Source of the DNA: Pseudomonas californiensis
GTDB lineage: Bacteria > Pseudomonadota > Gammaproteobacteria > Pseudomonadales > Pseudomonadaceae
DNA length: 64,000 bases
NCBI RefSeq assembly: GCF_021147775.1
Contig: NZ_JAGTPK010000029.1
Location: 1 to 64,000 of the forward strand
Reading direction: 5' to 3'
Shown here: positions 47,120 through 55,755 of the stretch, one piece after another
Numbering within the stretch: position 1 is the stretch's first letter
Layout of the letters: each line of letters opens with the position of its first letter
Made by a program: the position numbers and the translations under genes
Notes under the pieces: model-generated
Databases searched by the model: none
Seen by the model: the letters and a program-made list of their open reading frames with translations, nothing else
Told to the model about the DNA's origin: nothing

Positions 47120-50068
47120 TCAGTTCACGGTGGACGTCGCGTCGACGTGGCGTGGCAAGGTCACCCTGATACGGGTACCACGCTGTAGCTCGGGGTCGGC
47201 CGGGCTGTCGATAGTGATTTGTCCATAATGCTCTTCAACGATGGAATAGACCAGCGCGAGGCCCAGTCCTGTTCCTTCACCAGGGTCCTTTGTAGTGAAG
47301 AAGGGCTCGAACAATCGGTCCATGATTGCTTTGGGAATACCACTGCCTTCGTCTTCGACGATCAGATCCACAGTGTGTTCGGAGGCTTCGCTCTTGACCC
47401 TGACAGCGCTGCCCGGTTGGGAAGCATCGCGGGCGTTGGACAACAGGTTGATCAGCACCTGGGCAAGCCGTTGCGGATCACCATCGACCCAGTGTTCCGG
47501 ATTGCACAAGTTGTAGAACTGGACTTCGAAATTGCGTCGATTCAAGGCCAGCAGACCAATGGCATCTTGAGCCACTTCGGCCAGACAAACGGCTTCGTCA
47601 CTGTTCTGGTGCGCGCCCGCATGGGCAAAACTCATCAGCGACTGAACGATGCGTGACACGCGCTTGGTCTGCTCAAGGATCTGGCTGCTGATTTCTTTCA
47701 GCTCGTCATCCTCCTCACGTTCTTCGCGCAGATTCTGTGCCAGGCAGGCAATGCCGGTGATCGGGTTGCCAATCTCGTGTGCGACACCGGCTGCCAATCG
47801 ACCAATGCTTGCCAGACGCTCGGAGTGCACCAGTTTGTCTTCCAGCATCTGCGTGTCGGTCAGGTCTTCGACCAATACCACCAGCCCACTGTTGCCCGGG
47901 GCAAGCGGCTCGTCGATGGCGGCCTTGTGCAGGTTGAGCCAACGGGTCTGGCCGTCCAGCCCGAGTCTCTGTTTGTGCAGATGCTCATCAGGGACGGTGA
48001 TGAAACCGGTCAGCAGACCTTTCCATGGCTCAGCGATGGTTTCCAGGCGTGAGCCGACCACTCGCTGCGCGATGATGCCGGTCAGCTCTTCCATGGCACG
48101 GTTCCACATCAGGATCTCCTGATCTTCGGCCAGCGAGCACACACCCATAGGCAACTCTTGCAGGGTCTGACGATGGTAGCGGCGCAAGGCGTCGAGTTCA
48201 GCGGCAAGGCCGGTCAGGCGCGAGTGGTAATCTTCAAGCCGGCTTTCGATGAAGTGAATGTCTTCGGTGACGTACTTTTCGCTGCCGGACTTGTACGGCA
48301 GAAACGTTTCAACCATGTCCTGCGCAACGCTTGGACCCATAAGCCCTGAAAGGTTCGCTTCTATCCGGTCACGCAGACGACGCAAAGCGTAGGGACGACG
48401 CTCGTCGAAGGGCAGGTAGAGGTCGCGCAAGGCCTGTTCGACTTCCTTTTGCGCAGCTTTTGCGCCCAGCGGTTTGGCCAGTTGCGTGGCGAACTCCTGA
48501 GGCGACACGGCATGCAGCTCGCGGCGCTGCGGGCGGCGGACGTTATCCACGGCACAGGCTTCCGCGGCGCTGACTTCTTCGGGGCTGGCGTTGGTGAACA
48601 GCGATATCAGTGTGAACAGCAGCACGTTGGCCGCCAGCGAAGCGATGGCTGCCATGTGCCAACTGGTGTCATCCAGCACATAAATCATGTTCAGCAGCGG
48701 AATGTAGAAGCCCTGCAGATTGCCGACCAATGGCAGCAGCATGCTGACTACCCACACGGCAATCCCGGCAAGCAATCCGGCGATGAAGCCACGCCGGTTG
48801 GCAGTTGGCCAATAGAGTACCGACAACACGCCAGGCAGGAATTGCAGTGTGGCCACAAAGGCAACGATGCCCAGGTTGGCGAGGTCCTGCTGGGCGCCCA
48901 GCAACAGATAGAAACCGTAGCCAGCGGCAATGATTGCGACGATCAGGCCGCGCCGGGTCCACTTCAGCCAGCGATAGATATTGCCTTCGGCCGGGGGTTG
49001 ATACAGCGGCAACACCAGGTGGTTGAGTGCCATGCCCGATAGCGCCAGGGTGGTAACAATGATCAGCCCGCTGGCTGCCGACAGCCCGCCAACGTAGGCG
49101 AGCAGTGCCAGCGATTTGCTATTGGCGGCGATGCCGATACCCAGCGTGAAGTATTCAGGGCTGGTCGTGGCACCTAGCTTGAGCCCGGCCCAGAGGATCA
49201 GCGGCACGGCGAGGCTGATCAACAGCAGGAACAATGGCAGCCCCCAACTGGCGCTGACCAGTGAGCGCGGGTTGAGGTTCTCGGTAAAGGTCATATGGTA
49301 CATGTGCGGCATGACGATGGCTGAGGCGAAGAACACCAGCAGCAGTGTTCGCCACGGGCCTTCCTGCAGCGGAGTGTGCAGCGAGGCGAGCGCGGTCTGG
49401 TTCTGCAGCAGCCATTGCTCCAATTGCTGCGGGCCATCGAAAACCCCGTACAGGGCGTACAGCCCTATGCCGCCGAGTGCGATCAGTTTGACGAGTGATT
49501 CGAAGGCGATGGCGAACACCAGCCCCTCGTGCTTTTCACGCGTCGCAATGTGGCGGGAGCCAAAGAAAATGGTGAACAAGGTGATCAGTACGCAAAACGC
49601 CACAGCCACCCGATCTTGCACCGGTTCGCGCGTCAGGATGCCAATGGAGTCGGCCACGGCCTGAATCTGCAGCGCCAGCAGCGGCAGCACGCCAATGAGC
49701 ATGAACACCGTGGTAAGCGCACCTGCCCAAGTGCTTCGGAAGCGGAAGGCGAACAGATCGGCCAGCGATGAAAGCTGGTAGGTGCGGGTGATCTTCAGAA
49801 TCGGATAAAGCAGTACCGGAGCCAGCAAAAAGGCCCCAGAAACCCCCAGGTAGCTGGAGAGAAAGCCATAACCGTACTGATACGCCAGGCCAACGGTGCC
49901 GTAGAACGCCCATGCGCTGGCGTAAACGCCGAGCGACAGGGTGTAGGTCAAAGGGTGGCGAATGATTGCGCGCGGGATCAGGCCGCGTTCGCTGACCCAT
50001 GCCACGCCGAACAGCACCAGCAGGTAGGCGGCGCTGACCAGCAGCATCTGCGTCAGGCTAAAGCTCAT
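47120..50068 (-). CDS. cbrA: Sensor histidine kinase CbrA with SLC5-type transporter domain
   Basis: CbrA pairs a transporter-like membrane domain with a histidine kinase. I start it at the second ATG (50068, MSFSLTQMLLVSAAYLLVLFG), the family start, giving 982 residues. Residues 1-500 contain about 13 membrane helices of the sodium/solute symporter type. A coupling region and a PAS-like domain (about 610-730) follow. The phosphoacceptor His lies in VAHEIGNPITGIACLAQNL, and the ATP-binding domain has N, G1 (VEDEGSGIP) and G2 (GEGTGLGLAL) boxes. It overlaps cbrX by 11 bases. Confidence 0.97.
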   Translation of the reverse strand: MSFSLTQMLLVSAAYLLVLFGVAWVSERGLIPRAIIRHPLTYTLSLGVYASAWAFYGTVGLAYQYGYGFLSSYLGVSGAFLLAPVLLYPILKITRTYQLSSLADLFAFRFRSTWAGALTTVFMLIGVLPLLALQIQAVADSIGILTREPVQDRVAVAFCVLITLFTIFFGSRHIATREKHEGLVFAIAFESLVKLIALGGIGLYALYGVFDGPQQLEQWLLQNQTALASLHTPLQEGPWRTLLLVFFASAIVMPHMYHMTFTENLNPRSLVSASWGLPLFLLLISLAVPLILWAGLKLGATTSPEYFTLGIGIAANSKSLALLAYVGGLSAASGLIIVTTLALSGMALNHLVLPLYQPPAEGNIYRWLKWTRRGLIVAIIAAGYGFYLLLGAQQDLANLGIVAFVATLQFLPGVLSVLYWPTANRRGFIAGLLAGIAVWVVSMLLPLVGNLQGFYIPLLNMIYVLDDTSWHMAAIASLAANVLLFTLISLFTNASPEEVSAAEACAVDNVRRPQRRELHAVSPQEFATQLAKPLGAKAAQKEVEQALRDLYLPFDERRPYALRRLRDRIEANLSGLMGPSVAQDMVETFLPYKSGSEKYVTEDIHFIESRLEDYHSRLTGLAAELDALRRYHRQTLQELPMGVCSLAEDQEILMWNRAMEELTGIIAQRVVGSRLETIAEPWKGLLTGFITVPDEHLHKQRLGLDGQTRWLNLHKAAIDEPLAPGNSGLVVLVEDLTDTQMLEDKLVHSERLASIGRLAAGVAHEIGNPITGIACLAQNLREEREEDDELKEISSQILEQTKRVSRIVQSLMSFAHAGAHQNSDEAVCLAEVAQDAIGLLALNRRNFEVQFYNLCNPEHWVDGDPQRLAQVLINLLSNARDASQPGSAVRVKSEASEHTVDLIVEDEGSGIPKAIMDRLFEPFFTTKDPGEGTGLGLALVYSIVEEHYGQITIDSPADPELQRGTRIRVTLPRHVDATSTVN

Positions 50069-50234
50069 CGGCATCTCGCTGGCTTTGCAGTATGAACGTC
50101 ACCACGATCAGGATCAGCCACAGCATGTAGGGCCTGTACCAGGCGCCGGTCGCGTCGATCCACCAATCCATGATGGCAGGGGAGAAAAGGTAAATACCTA
50201 CCACCAGGAGCAAAACCAACCGGTATATGTACAT
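50058..50234 (-). CDS. cbrX: Small membrane protein CbrX upstream of cbrA
   Basis: A 58-residue frame (start MYIYRLVLLLVVGIYLFSPA, end QSQRDADEL) lies directly before cbrA and overlaps its start by 11 bases, too short for usual gene-length cutoffs. It has two predicted membrane segments (about residues 5-20 and 36-50) joined by a Trp/Tyr-rich loop. The start is preceded by AGGGAGACC. A small gene named cbrX is known in this position in pseudomonads and its translation is coupled to cbrA. Its own function is unclear. Confidence 0.85.
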   Translation of the reverse strand: MYIYRLVLLLVVGIYLFSPAIMDWWIDATGAWYRPYMLWLILIVVTFILQSQRDADEL

Positions 50235-50343
50235 CTGGTCTCCCTGAGCTGGTAGATGAGGAGCGGCATGTTAACGGATGCCGGGCAACCTGCAAGTGTC
50301 CTTGAACGGCAGTTTTTCATAACTGCGCTGTAACCGCTCTGGA

Positions 50344-51231
50344 TCAGTCTATCCGGGCTTCTTCAATGTTGCGTAGCCGGGGGATCAGGTCGGCGTTCCA
50401 GTGCTGGATGCCCCAGGTCAGCACATCCTGCGGAGTGGCCTCGGCCAATTGCGGCTCTGTCGGTTGACCCAGCGCTCTCAAGGCTCGCAACAGCAGCGGT
50501 GTAGCCTGATCGGCAGGCAACGGTGGCGAGCGATAGGACTTGCCGAGTTTATGGCCATCAGGCTGAGTGATCAGCGGCACATGCAGGTAGCGCGGCTGAG
50601 GGAGGCCCAGCAGCTCCTGCAAGTAAAGCTGGCGAGGTGTCGAGTCCAGCAGGTCGGCACCGCGCACAATGTCGGTAACGCCTTGCCAGGCATCATCAAT
50701 GACCACCGCCAGTTGATAGGCATACAGGCCGTCGCGACGCCGTATCACGAAGTCTCCACTTTCGCGCCCAAGGTGCATGTGGAACGTGCCCTGAACGCGG
50801 TCCTCGAACCGGTATTCGAGTTCAGGGACGCGAATCCGGATGGCTGCATTCTCGGGCGAGTGTCCCAGGTTGCGGCAGAAGCCCGGATAGATACCGTTAA
50901 ACTCTTCAAGCTGTTTGCGCGAACAGGTGCAGGCATAAGCCAGTCCATGGTTGAACCAGCGTTGCAGCACCTCTGCATAGGCAGCGTGGCGGTCGCTTTG
51001 CCGGACCAGATCGTCATCCCACTCGAAGCCATACTGTTCCAGCGTGTGCAGGATCGCCGCCTGGGCACCAGCAACTTCGCGGGGAGGATCAAGGTCTTCC
51101 ATGCGCATCAGCCATTTTCCGCCCGCCGCTCGGGCGTCCAGATAGGAGGCGAGGGCGGCGACCAGTGAGCCAAAGTGCAGGTAACCACTGGGCGTTGGCG
51201 CAAAGCGCCCGATGTAGGCAGGTTTTTTCAT
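50344..51231 (-). CDS. gluQ: Glutamyl-Q tRNA(Asp) synthetase GluQ
   Basis: GluQ attaches glutamate to queuosine in tRNA-Asp; it is a shortened glutamyl-tRNA synthetase without the anticodon-binding domain. The 295-residue protein starts MKKPAYIGRFAPTPSG at ATG 51231. The class I HIGH-equivalent is SGYLHFGSL and the KMSKS-equivalent is HKLGKSYRS. Cysteines in YACTCSRKQ and YPGFCRN form the typical zinc site. It follows dksA, as in E. coli, but a terminator lies between them. Confidence 0.95.
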   Translation of the reverse strand: MKKPAYIGRFAPTPSGYLHFGSLVAALASYLDARAAGGKWLMRMEDLDPPREVAGAQAAILHTLEQYGFEWDDDLVRQSDRHAAYAEVLQRWFNHGLAYACTCSRKQLEEFNGIYPGFCRNLGHSPENAAIRIRVPELEYRFEDRVQGTFHMHLGRESGDFVIRRRDGLYAYQLAVVIDDAWQGVTDIVRGADLLDSTPRQLYLQELLGLPQPRYLHVPLITQPDGHKLGKSYRSPPLPADQATPLLLRALRALGQPTEPQLAEATPQDVLTWGIQHWNADLIPRLRNIEEARID

Positions 51232-51323
51232 GGGCAGGATGTTACTGGCGGTGAGCTTTGCGGGGCAAGCGCTACCCGGTTCTGCCCTTGTGTCGATCGC
51301 TTGATAAATGAAGCGCAAAAAAC

Positions 51324-51349
51324 AAAAAAGACGCCGAAGCGTCTTTTTT
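51324..51349. terminator. Bidirectional terminator between dksA and gluQ
   Basis: Perfect 11-base-pair stem AAAAAAGACGC / GCGTCTTTTTT with loop CGAA. It is suited to both directions. The six T on the minus side end the dksA message. Confidence 0.93.
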
Positions 51350-51369
51350 CATTCAAGGCGGGCCCCAGG

Positions 51370-51810
51370 TCATTTACCGACCTGTTTTTCCTTGATTTCA
51401 GCAAGCGTTTTGCAGTCGATGCAAAGGTCAGCGGTCGGGCGCGCTTCAAGACGACGGATGCCGATCTCGACGCCGCAGGATTCACACCAGCCATATTCTT
51501 CGTCGAGGATCAGTTGCAGCGTCTTGTCGATCTTCTTGATCAACTTGCGCTCGCGGTCGCGGGCACGAAGTTCCAGGCTGAACTCTTCTTCCTGGCTGGC
51601 GCGATCCGCCGGGTCAGGAAAGTTCGCTGCCTCGTCCTTCATGTGGTCTACCGTACGGTCGACCTCTTGCATCAAGTCCTGTTTCCACTTGTTCAGGATC
51701 TTGGTGAAGTGCGCGCGCATCGGCTCGCTCATGTACTCTTCGCCCTTCGTTGCCACGTAGGGTTCAAAGCCGCTGATTAGATGGTTCTGTTGCTTTTCTG
51801 GGGTGGGCAT
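51370..51810 (-). CDS. dksA: RNA polymerase-binding transcription factor DksA
   Basis: DksA enters the polymerase secondary channel and, with ppGpp, controls rRNA and amino-acid promoters. The 146-residue product starts at ATG 51810 (MPTPEKQQNHLISGFEPY); a GTG six codons upstream is possible. The coiled coil has the tip region DPADRASQEEEFSLELR with its essential acidic pair. The zinc finger has four cysteines in CESC and CIDC, so it is the canonical zinc-containing DksA, not the cysteine-poor DksA2. Confidence 0.95.
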   Translation of the reverse strand: MPTPEKQQNHLISGFEPYVATKGEEYMSEPMRAHFTKILNKWKQDLMQEVDRTVDHMKDEAANFPDPADRASQEEEFSLELRARDRERKLIKKIDKTLQLILDEEYGWCESCGVEIGIRRLEARPTADLCIDCKTLAEIKEKQVGK

Positions 51811-52163
51811 GTATGGACCGCCTCTCACTCTTCTAATCTATTGCGCAGGATTGTTCCATCACCGACACCCGTCGGCCCTGCAGCTGCAAGCGGGCGAACT
51901 TACCAGATCAAATCAGACTGCGCTACTCCCGGTTGTCGAGCATGACGACCCCGTCTGCTTGCAGAGACGAGCCGTAACGAAACCGGTCCTCACCTAAATG
52001 AACTCTAGTCTTTGTGCGTCGTCGTAGCTTTCTTTTATTCAGGATTTTGCGACATGGGCGACGGGTTGATTAAAACGCGCCGTCCGGCATGGCGTTGGTT
52101 AGAATCATGCTCCGTTTTGACGACAATCCTGCTTCCCACGCCTGCTTGAATAAAGGAAACCCA
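51811..52163. other. Intergenic region between divergent dksA and the aminotransferase gene
   Basis: These 353 bases hold the two divergent promoter regions. I find no family-matching frame, tRNA or terminator. The plus-strand aminotransferase is preceded by AAAGGAAAC. The frame open on the minus strand from about 52556 is a shadow. Confidence 0.5.
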
Positions 52164-53336
52164 ATGGCCCAGCCCTACAGTGCGCGCAGCCGCGCCATCG
52201 AACCTTTTCATGTGATGGCGTTGCTGGCGCGGGCCAATGAGCTTCAGGCCGCAGGCCACGATGTCATCCACCTTGAAATTGGCGAGCCTGACTTCACCAC
52301 GGCAGCGCCCATTGTGGCGGCCGGTCAGGCTGCACTGGCCGACGGCAAGACCCGTTACACGGCGGCCCGCGGGCTGCCGCAATTGCGGGAGGCGATAGCC
52401 GGTTTCTACAACCAGCGATATGGCGTTGATGTTGATCCGGAGCGGATCCTCATCACGCCAGGTGGTTCGGGCGCGCTGTTGCTGGCCAGCAGCCTGCTGG
52501 TTGACCCGGGCAAGCACTGGTTGCTGGCCGATCCAGGCTACCCGTGCAACCGGCATTTCCTGCGTCTTGTAGAGGGCGCCGCTCAGTTGGTGCCAACAGG
52601 GCCACTAGAGCGCTATCAACTCACGCCCGAGCACGTGGCGCAGCACTGGAACGAAGACAGTGTGGGGGCGCTGGTCGCCTCGCCGGCCAACCCGACCGGC
52701 ACTTTGCTGCACCGCGATGAGCTGGCTGCACTGTCTCAGGCGTTGAAAGCACGCAATGGTCATTTGGTGGTCGACGAGATTTATCACGGTCTGACTTATG
52801 GGGTTGAGGCCAGCAGTGTGCTCGAAGTCGACGACGACGCTTTTGTGCTCAACAGTTTTTCAAAATATTTTGGCATGACCGGTTGGCGCCTCGGCTGGTT
52901 GGTCGCCCCGGCAGACGCGGTCGCGGATCTGGAAAAGCTGGCGCAGAACCTCTACATCAGTGCACCGAGCATGGCGCAATATGCCGCGCTTGCCTGTTTC
53001 GAGCCACAGACCCTGGCGATTCTGGAGCAGCGACGCACCGAGTTCGGCCAGCGTCGAGATTTTCTGTTGCCAGCCTTGCGTGAGTTGGGGTTCGGCATTG
53101 CCGTGGAGCCGGAAGGTGCGTTTTATCTGTACGCCGACATCAGCGCCTTCGGTGGCGATGCGTTCGCCTTTTGCCGGCACTTTCTGGAAACCGAGCATGT
53201 GGCGTTCACGCCAGGCCTGGATTTCGGTCGCTATCAGGCGGGGCATCATGTGCGGTTTGCTTATACGCAAAGCCTGCCTCGACTGGCGGAAGCGGTTGAG
53301 CGAATCGCTCGCGGCCTGCGCAGCTGGAACGTCTGA
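52164..53336 (+). CDS. PLP-dependent class I/II aminotransferase
   Basis: The 390-residue protein is a fold-type I aminotransferase. The start MAQPYSARSRAIEPFHVM at 52164 is preferred over an in-frame start 75 bases upstream. Motifs include GEPDFTTAAP, GKTRYTAARGLPQLREAI, SPANPTGTLL, the pyridine-nitrogen Asp in VVDEIYHGL and the PLP lysine in NSFSKYFGMTGWRLGW. The substrate cannot be told from sequence; relatives include aspartate and tyrosine aminotransferases. It overlaps sfsA by one base and shares its transcript. Confidence 0.9.
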   Translation: MAQPYSARSRAIEPFHVMALLARANELQAAGHDVIHLEIGEPDFTTAAPIVAAGQAALADGKTRYTAARGLPQLREAIAGFYNQRYGVDVDPERILITPGGSGALLLASSLLVDPGKHWLLADPGYPCNRHFLRLVEGAAQLVPTGPLERYQLTPEHVAQHWNEDSVGALVASPANPTGTLLHRDELAALSQALKARNGHLVVDEIYHGLTYGVEASSVLEVDDDAFVLNSFSKYFGMTGWRLGWLVAPADAVADLEKLAQNLYISAPSMAQYAALACFEPQTLAILEQRRTEFGQRRDFLLPALRELGFGIAVEPEGAFYLYADISAFGGDAFAFCRHFLETEHVAFTPGLDFGRYQAGHHVRFAYTQSLPRLAEAVERIARGLRSWNV

Positions 53337-54049
53337 TGCGATTTTCTCCCGAACTTGAACAGGGTCGTCTGCTGATTCGCTACAAGCGCTTCCTGGCCGA
53401 TATCGAAACCGACAGCGGCGAGCGCTTGACCATTCACTGTCCCAATACGGGCTCGATGCTCAACTGCATGATGCCCGACGGACGTGTCTGGTTCAGTCGC
53501 TCCGATGACCCCAGGCGTAAATTGCCAGGCACTTGGGAAATCAGCGAAACCCCGCAGGGTCGTCTCGCCTGCATCAACACCGGTCGGGCCAATACGCTGG
53601 TCGAAGAGGCGTTGCGTGCCGGTGTGATCAGCGAACTCAACGGCTTCACGGCGCTCAAGCGTGAAGTCGCTTATGGGCAGGAAAAAAGCCGCGTCGATTT
53701 TCGTCTGGAGTATCCCGAGGGGTATTTGTATCTGGAAGTCAAAAGCGTGACCTTGGGCTTCGACGCGTCACCTGTCGCAGCGTTTCCGGATGCCGTCACC
53801 CAGCGGGGTGCTCGCCATCTGCGCGAACTGGCGGGGCTGGCGCGTGAAGGCGTGCGTGCCGTGTTGTTGTATTGCGTCAATCTCAACGGCATCGAAGCGG
53901 TGCGACCCGCAGAGGAAATCGACCCGGCGTATGCCGCCGCGCTGCGCGACGCGATCAGTGCTGGCGTGCAGGTCCTGGCCTATGGCGTGCAGTTGACTCC
54001 GCAAGAAGTCCGTATCGACCGACGTTTGCAGGTCCTGGGTCTGGAGTGA
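53336..54049 (+). CDS. sfsA: Sugar fermentation stimulation protein homolog SfsA
   Basis: SfsA is a conserved DNA-binding protein first linked to maltose gene expression in E. coli; its cellular role is still unclear. The 237-residue product has the family start MRFSPELEQGRLLIRYKRF, the central ADIETDSGERLTIHCPNTGSM motif, and PD-(D/E)XK-like residues in ESKVDF-type context (KSRVDFRLEYPEGYLYLEVKS). The nuclease-like motif is intact. It is coupled to the upstream aminotransferase (TGATG). Confidence 0.94.
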   Translation: MRFSPELEQGRLLIRYKRFLADIETDSGERLTIHCPNTGSMLNCMMPDGRVWFSRSDDPRRKLPGTWEISETPQGRLACINTGRANTLVEEALRAGVISELNGFTALKREVAYGQEKSRVDFRLEYPEGYLYLEVKSVTLGFDASPVAAFPDAVTQRGARHLRELAGLAREGVRAVLLYCVNLNGIEAVRPAEEIDPAYAAALRDAISAGVQVLAYGVQLTPQEVRIDRRLQVLGLE

Positions 54050-54072
54050 GATTCGGTGATCTGGAGGGATGA

Positions 54073-54411
54073 TCAGCCCTGGACATCCTCCATCGGCAAT
54101 GCCACCCAGATCCCCTCACTGTCCTCATGGCACCTGATGGCCGTCAGTGATTGCCCCTCGCAGGGTCCGGCGACGCATTCACCGTTCTCGATCAGGAACA
54201 GCGCACCATGCGTTGCGCACTGAATCAGGCTGGCGCTGCTGTCCAGGAATTCATCGGGTCGCCATTCCAGCGCGATGCCTCGGTGTGGGCATCGGTTCTT
54301 GTAGATGAAAACCTGACCCTGGCGACGTGTTGCCAGCAGATTGAAGTCGTCCAGAACAAACCCCCGGCTCTTGGCCTCGGGCAGATGGGCTGAGTTGCAG
54401 AGGAATTTCAA
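54073..54411 (-). CDS. Small Rieske [2Fe-2S] protein
   Basis: The protein is a single Rieske domain with both cluster motifs, CPHRGIAL (Cys-X-His) and CATHGALF (Cys-X2-His), about 17-20 residues apart. Such small ferredoxins donate electrons to oxygenases or nitrite-reductase-type enzymes. I use the TTG at 54411 (MKFLCNSAHLPEAKSRGF), preceded by GGAGG, giving 112 residues; a GTG 33 bases upstream gives 123. It is convergent with sfsA. No oxygenase partner is adjacent, so the partner is unknown. Confidence 0.82.
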   Translation of the reverse strand: MKFLCNSAHLPEAKSRGFVLDDFNLLATRRQGQVFIYKNRCPHRGIALEWRPDEFLDSSASLIQCATHGALFLIENGECVAGPCEGQSLTAIRCHEDSEGIWVALPMEDVQG

Positions 54412-54544
54412 GAAGCCTCCATCGTTTGTGATCGGTAGTCGCACGTTCTTGTCAGGCGGTGCTGTCTCGTAGCGTGGACAGTCTGGCAGCTTCGAGGCGA
54501 TGCCGCTCTGCCTTCGAGGGAGCTGTCATTTGCATCCGCCACAA

Positions 54545-54568
54545 CTCCGCGTTTGCGGGGGCTTTTTT
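54545..54568 (+). terminator. Orphan terminator upstream of deoC
   Basis: CTCCGC pairs with GCGGGG (one G-T pair) around GTTT, followed by GCTTTTTT. It faces plus, but no plus-strand gene ends just before it; sfsA ends 495 bases upstream. An imperfect hairpin (CAGCTTCGAGGC with GCCTTCGAGGGAGCTG, about 54487-54534) precedes it. Together they could be the end of a small RNA. Confidence 0.65.
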
Positions 54569-54676
54569 GTCAGGTGCTTCCTGTAATGACGTAGTCCTCG
54601 TCTCTTACAGATTTCCTACGCGTACGCGAAGCGCCAGCTTCTATATCGTCGCGCTCACGTATTTATGGAGCGCTGC

Positions 54677-55471
54677 ATGATGAACGCAATCACCGGGGAT
54701 AACGAGGAGCTGGCGCGCGAGGCCATCGCGCTGCTTGAACTTCTCGCCCTCAATAATGATGACACCGAGCAGCGTATCGTGGGTATTTGCCAGCGTGCAC
54801 TGACGCCCTTGGGGCCGGTTGCGGCGGTTTGTGTTTCCCCGCGGTTTGTCTGTCTGGCACGCACTACGCTGGACAGACTGCTGGCTACGGAAGTAAAGGT
54901 GATAGCAGCGGTCAACTTTCCCAATGGCGGATCGAATATCGAGTCCGCAGTGTCCGAGACGCGAGCGGCTTTGACATCCGGCGCCGATGAGATCGACCTC
55001 GTTTATCCATTTCGGGCATTGCTCGGTGGGGATCAGAAGACAGGTATGGAGATGATCGCGGCGTGCAGAGCACTGTGCAAAGGCCGGATCAAGCTGACGG
55101 TAACGCTGGAAACCGGTGATTTATGCGATCCGCAACTGATCCGCGTGGCATGCAGTTCGTCGATTGATGCGGGGGCCGACTTCATCAAGACCAGTACCGG
55201 CAAGGCAATCATCAATGCCACACCACAGGCCGCACGAATCATGCTGGCTGCGATTGCAGAGGTGGGTGGGCAAGTGGGTTTCAAGGCGGCGGGCGGTATT
55301 CGCACTTTTGAAGACGCGCAGCTGTTTATCCGGTTGGCTCAGGCGCGTTTCGGGCCACGCTGGACCAATGCTGAGCGCGTTCGTCTGGGTGTGTCCAGTT
55401 TGTTGGACGACTTGCTGACGCGGCTGGGCATTCAGGACTCAGGTTCTGCGGCGGGCAGCTATTCCCGCTGA
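54677..55471 (+). CDS. deoC: Deoxyribose-phosphate aldolase DeoC
   Basis: DeoC cleaves 2-deoxyribose-5-phosphate to glyceraldehyde-3-phosphate and acetaldehyde in nucleoside catabolism. The 264-residue protein starts MMNAITGDNEELAREA at ATG 54677 (GGAG seven bases upstream); ATGs at 54665 and 54680 are alternatives. Catalytic residues are recognisable: Asp in ADEIDLVYPFRALL, Schiff-base Lys in ADFIKTSTGKA and a second Lys in VGFKAAGGIRT. It most resembles the longer E. coli-type DeoC. Other deo genes are absent from the window. Confidence 0.93.
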   Translation: MMNAITGDNEELAREAIALLELLALNNDDTEQRIVGICQRALTPLGPVAAVCVSPRFVCLARTTLDRLLATEVKVIAAVNFPNGGSNIESAVSETRAALTSGADEIDLVYPFRALLGGDQKTGMEMIAACRALCKGRIKLTVTLETGDLCDPQLIRVACSSSIDAGADFIKTSTGKAIINATPQAARIMLAAIAEVGGQVGFKAAGGIRTFEDAQLFIRLAQARFGPRWTNAERVRLGVSSLLDDLLTRLGIQDSGSAAGSYSR

Positions 55472-55481
55472 GCGGGCTTTT
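55464..55481 (+). terminator. Terminator of deoC
   Basis: CCCGC / GCGGG with loop TGA, followed by CTTTTCT. The stem overlaps the deoC stop codon. The message from the opposite strand (PrrF) ends just beyond it. Confidence 0.7.
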
Positions 55482-55490
55482 CTCCGCGCA

Positions 55491-55602
55491 AAAAAAAGAC
55501 CCGGCAAAAAGCCGGGTCAAAAACCGTGATTAGCCTGATGAGGAGATAATCTGAAAGTCCGAACCAAGGTCTTTCAGTTATCGTCCAGTCTCGCGACCGG
55601 AT
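55491..55602 (-). ncRNA. prrF: Iron-responsive small RNA PrrF
   Basis: A transcript of about 112 bases on the minus strand contains the diagnostic PrrF core ATTATCTCCTCATCAGGCTA, which base-pairs with targets such as sodB, followed by a GACCCGGC/GCCGGGTC terminator with T-runs. PrrF spares iron by repressing iron-using proteins when iron is scarce. Upstream lie a consensus-like promoter and a Fur box. P. aeruginosa has two tandem copies; only one is visible here, so a second copy would be elsewhere. Its end and start are estimates. Confidence 0.92.
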
Positions 55603-55604
55603 GT

Positions 55605-55623
55605 GATAATCATAACGATTCTC
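55605..55623. promoter_or_regulatory. Fur box over the prrF promoter
   Basis: GATAATCATAACGATTCTC matches 15 of 19 positions of the Fur consensus GATAATGATAATCATTATC. It overlaps the -10 element and spacer of the prrF promoter, as expected for iron-dependent repression by the Fur encoded at 769-1176. Confidence 0.88.
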
Positions 55624-55636
55624 ATTTGTAAGTCAA
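55609..55636 (-). promoter_or_regulatory. Sigma-70-type promoter of prrF
   Basis: On the minus strand TTGACT (55636-55631) and TATGAT (55614-55609) are separated by 16 bases. Both hexamers are close to consensus, so transcription should be strong once Fur leaves. Confidence 0.88.
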
Positions 55637-55755
55637 CAGTTCTTTTGGAGGCCATTTTCGGACAGGAAAAATTGGCTGAAGAGGCGCGTCAGGCAGGGAA
55701 ACAGTGCTGTGACTCGCATGTACAGTCCAGCGCGTGCATGCCTATGACTTGTATC

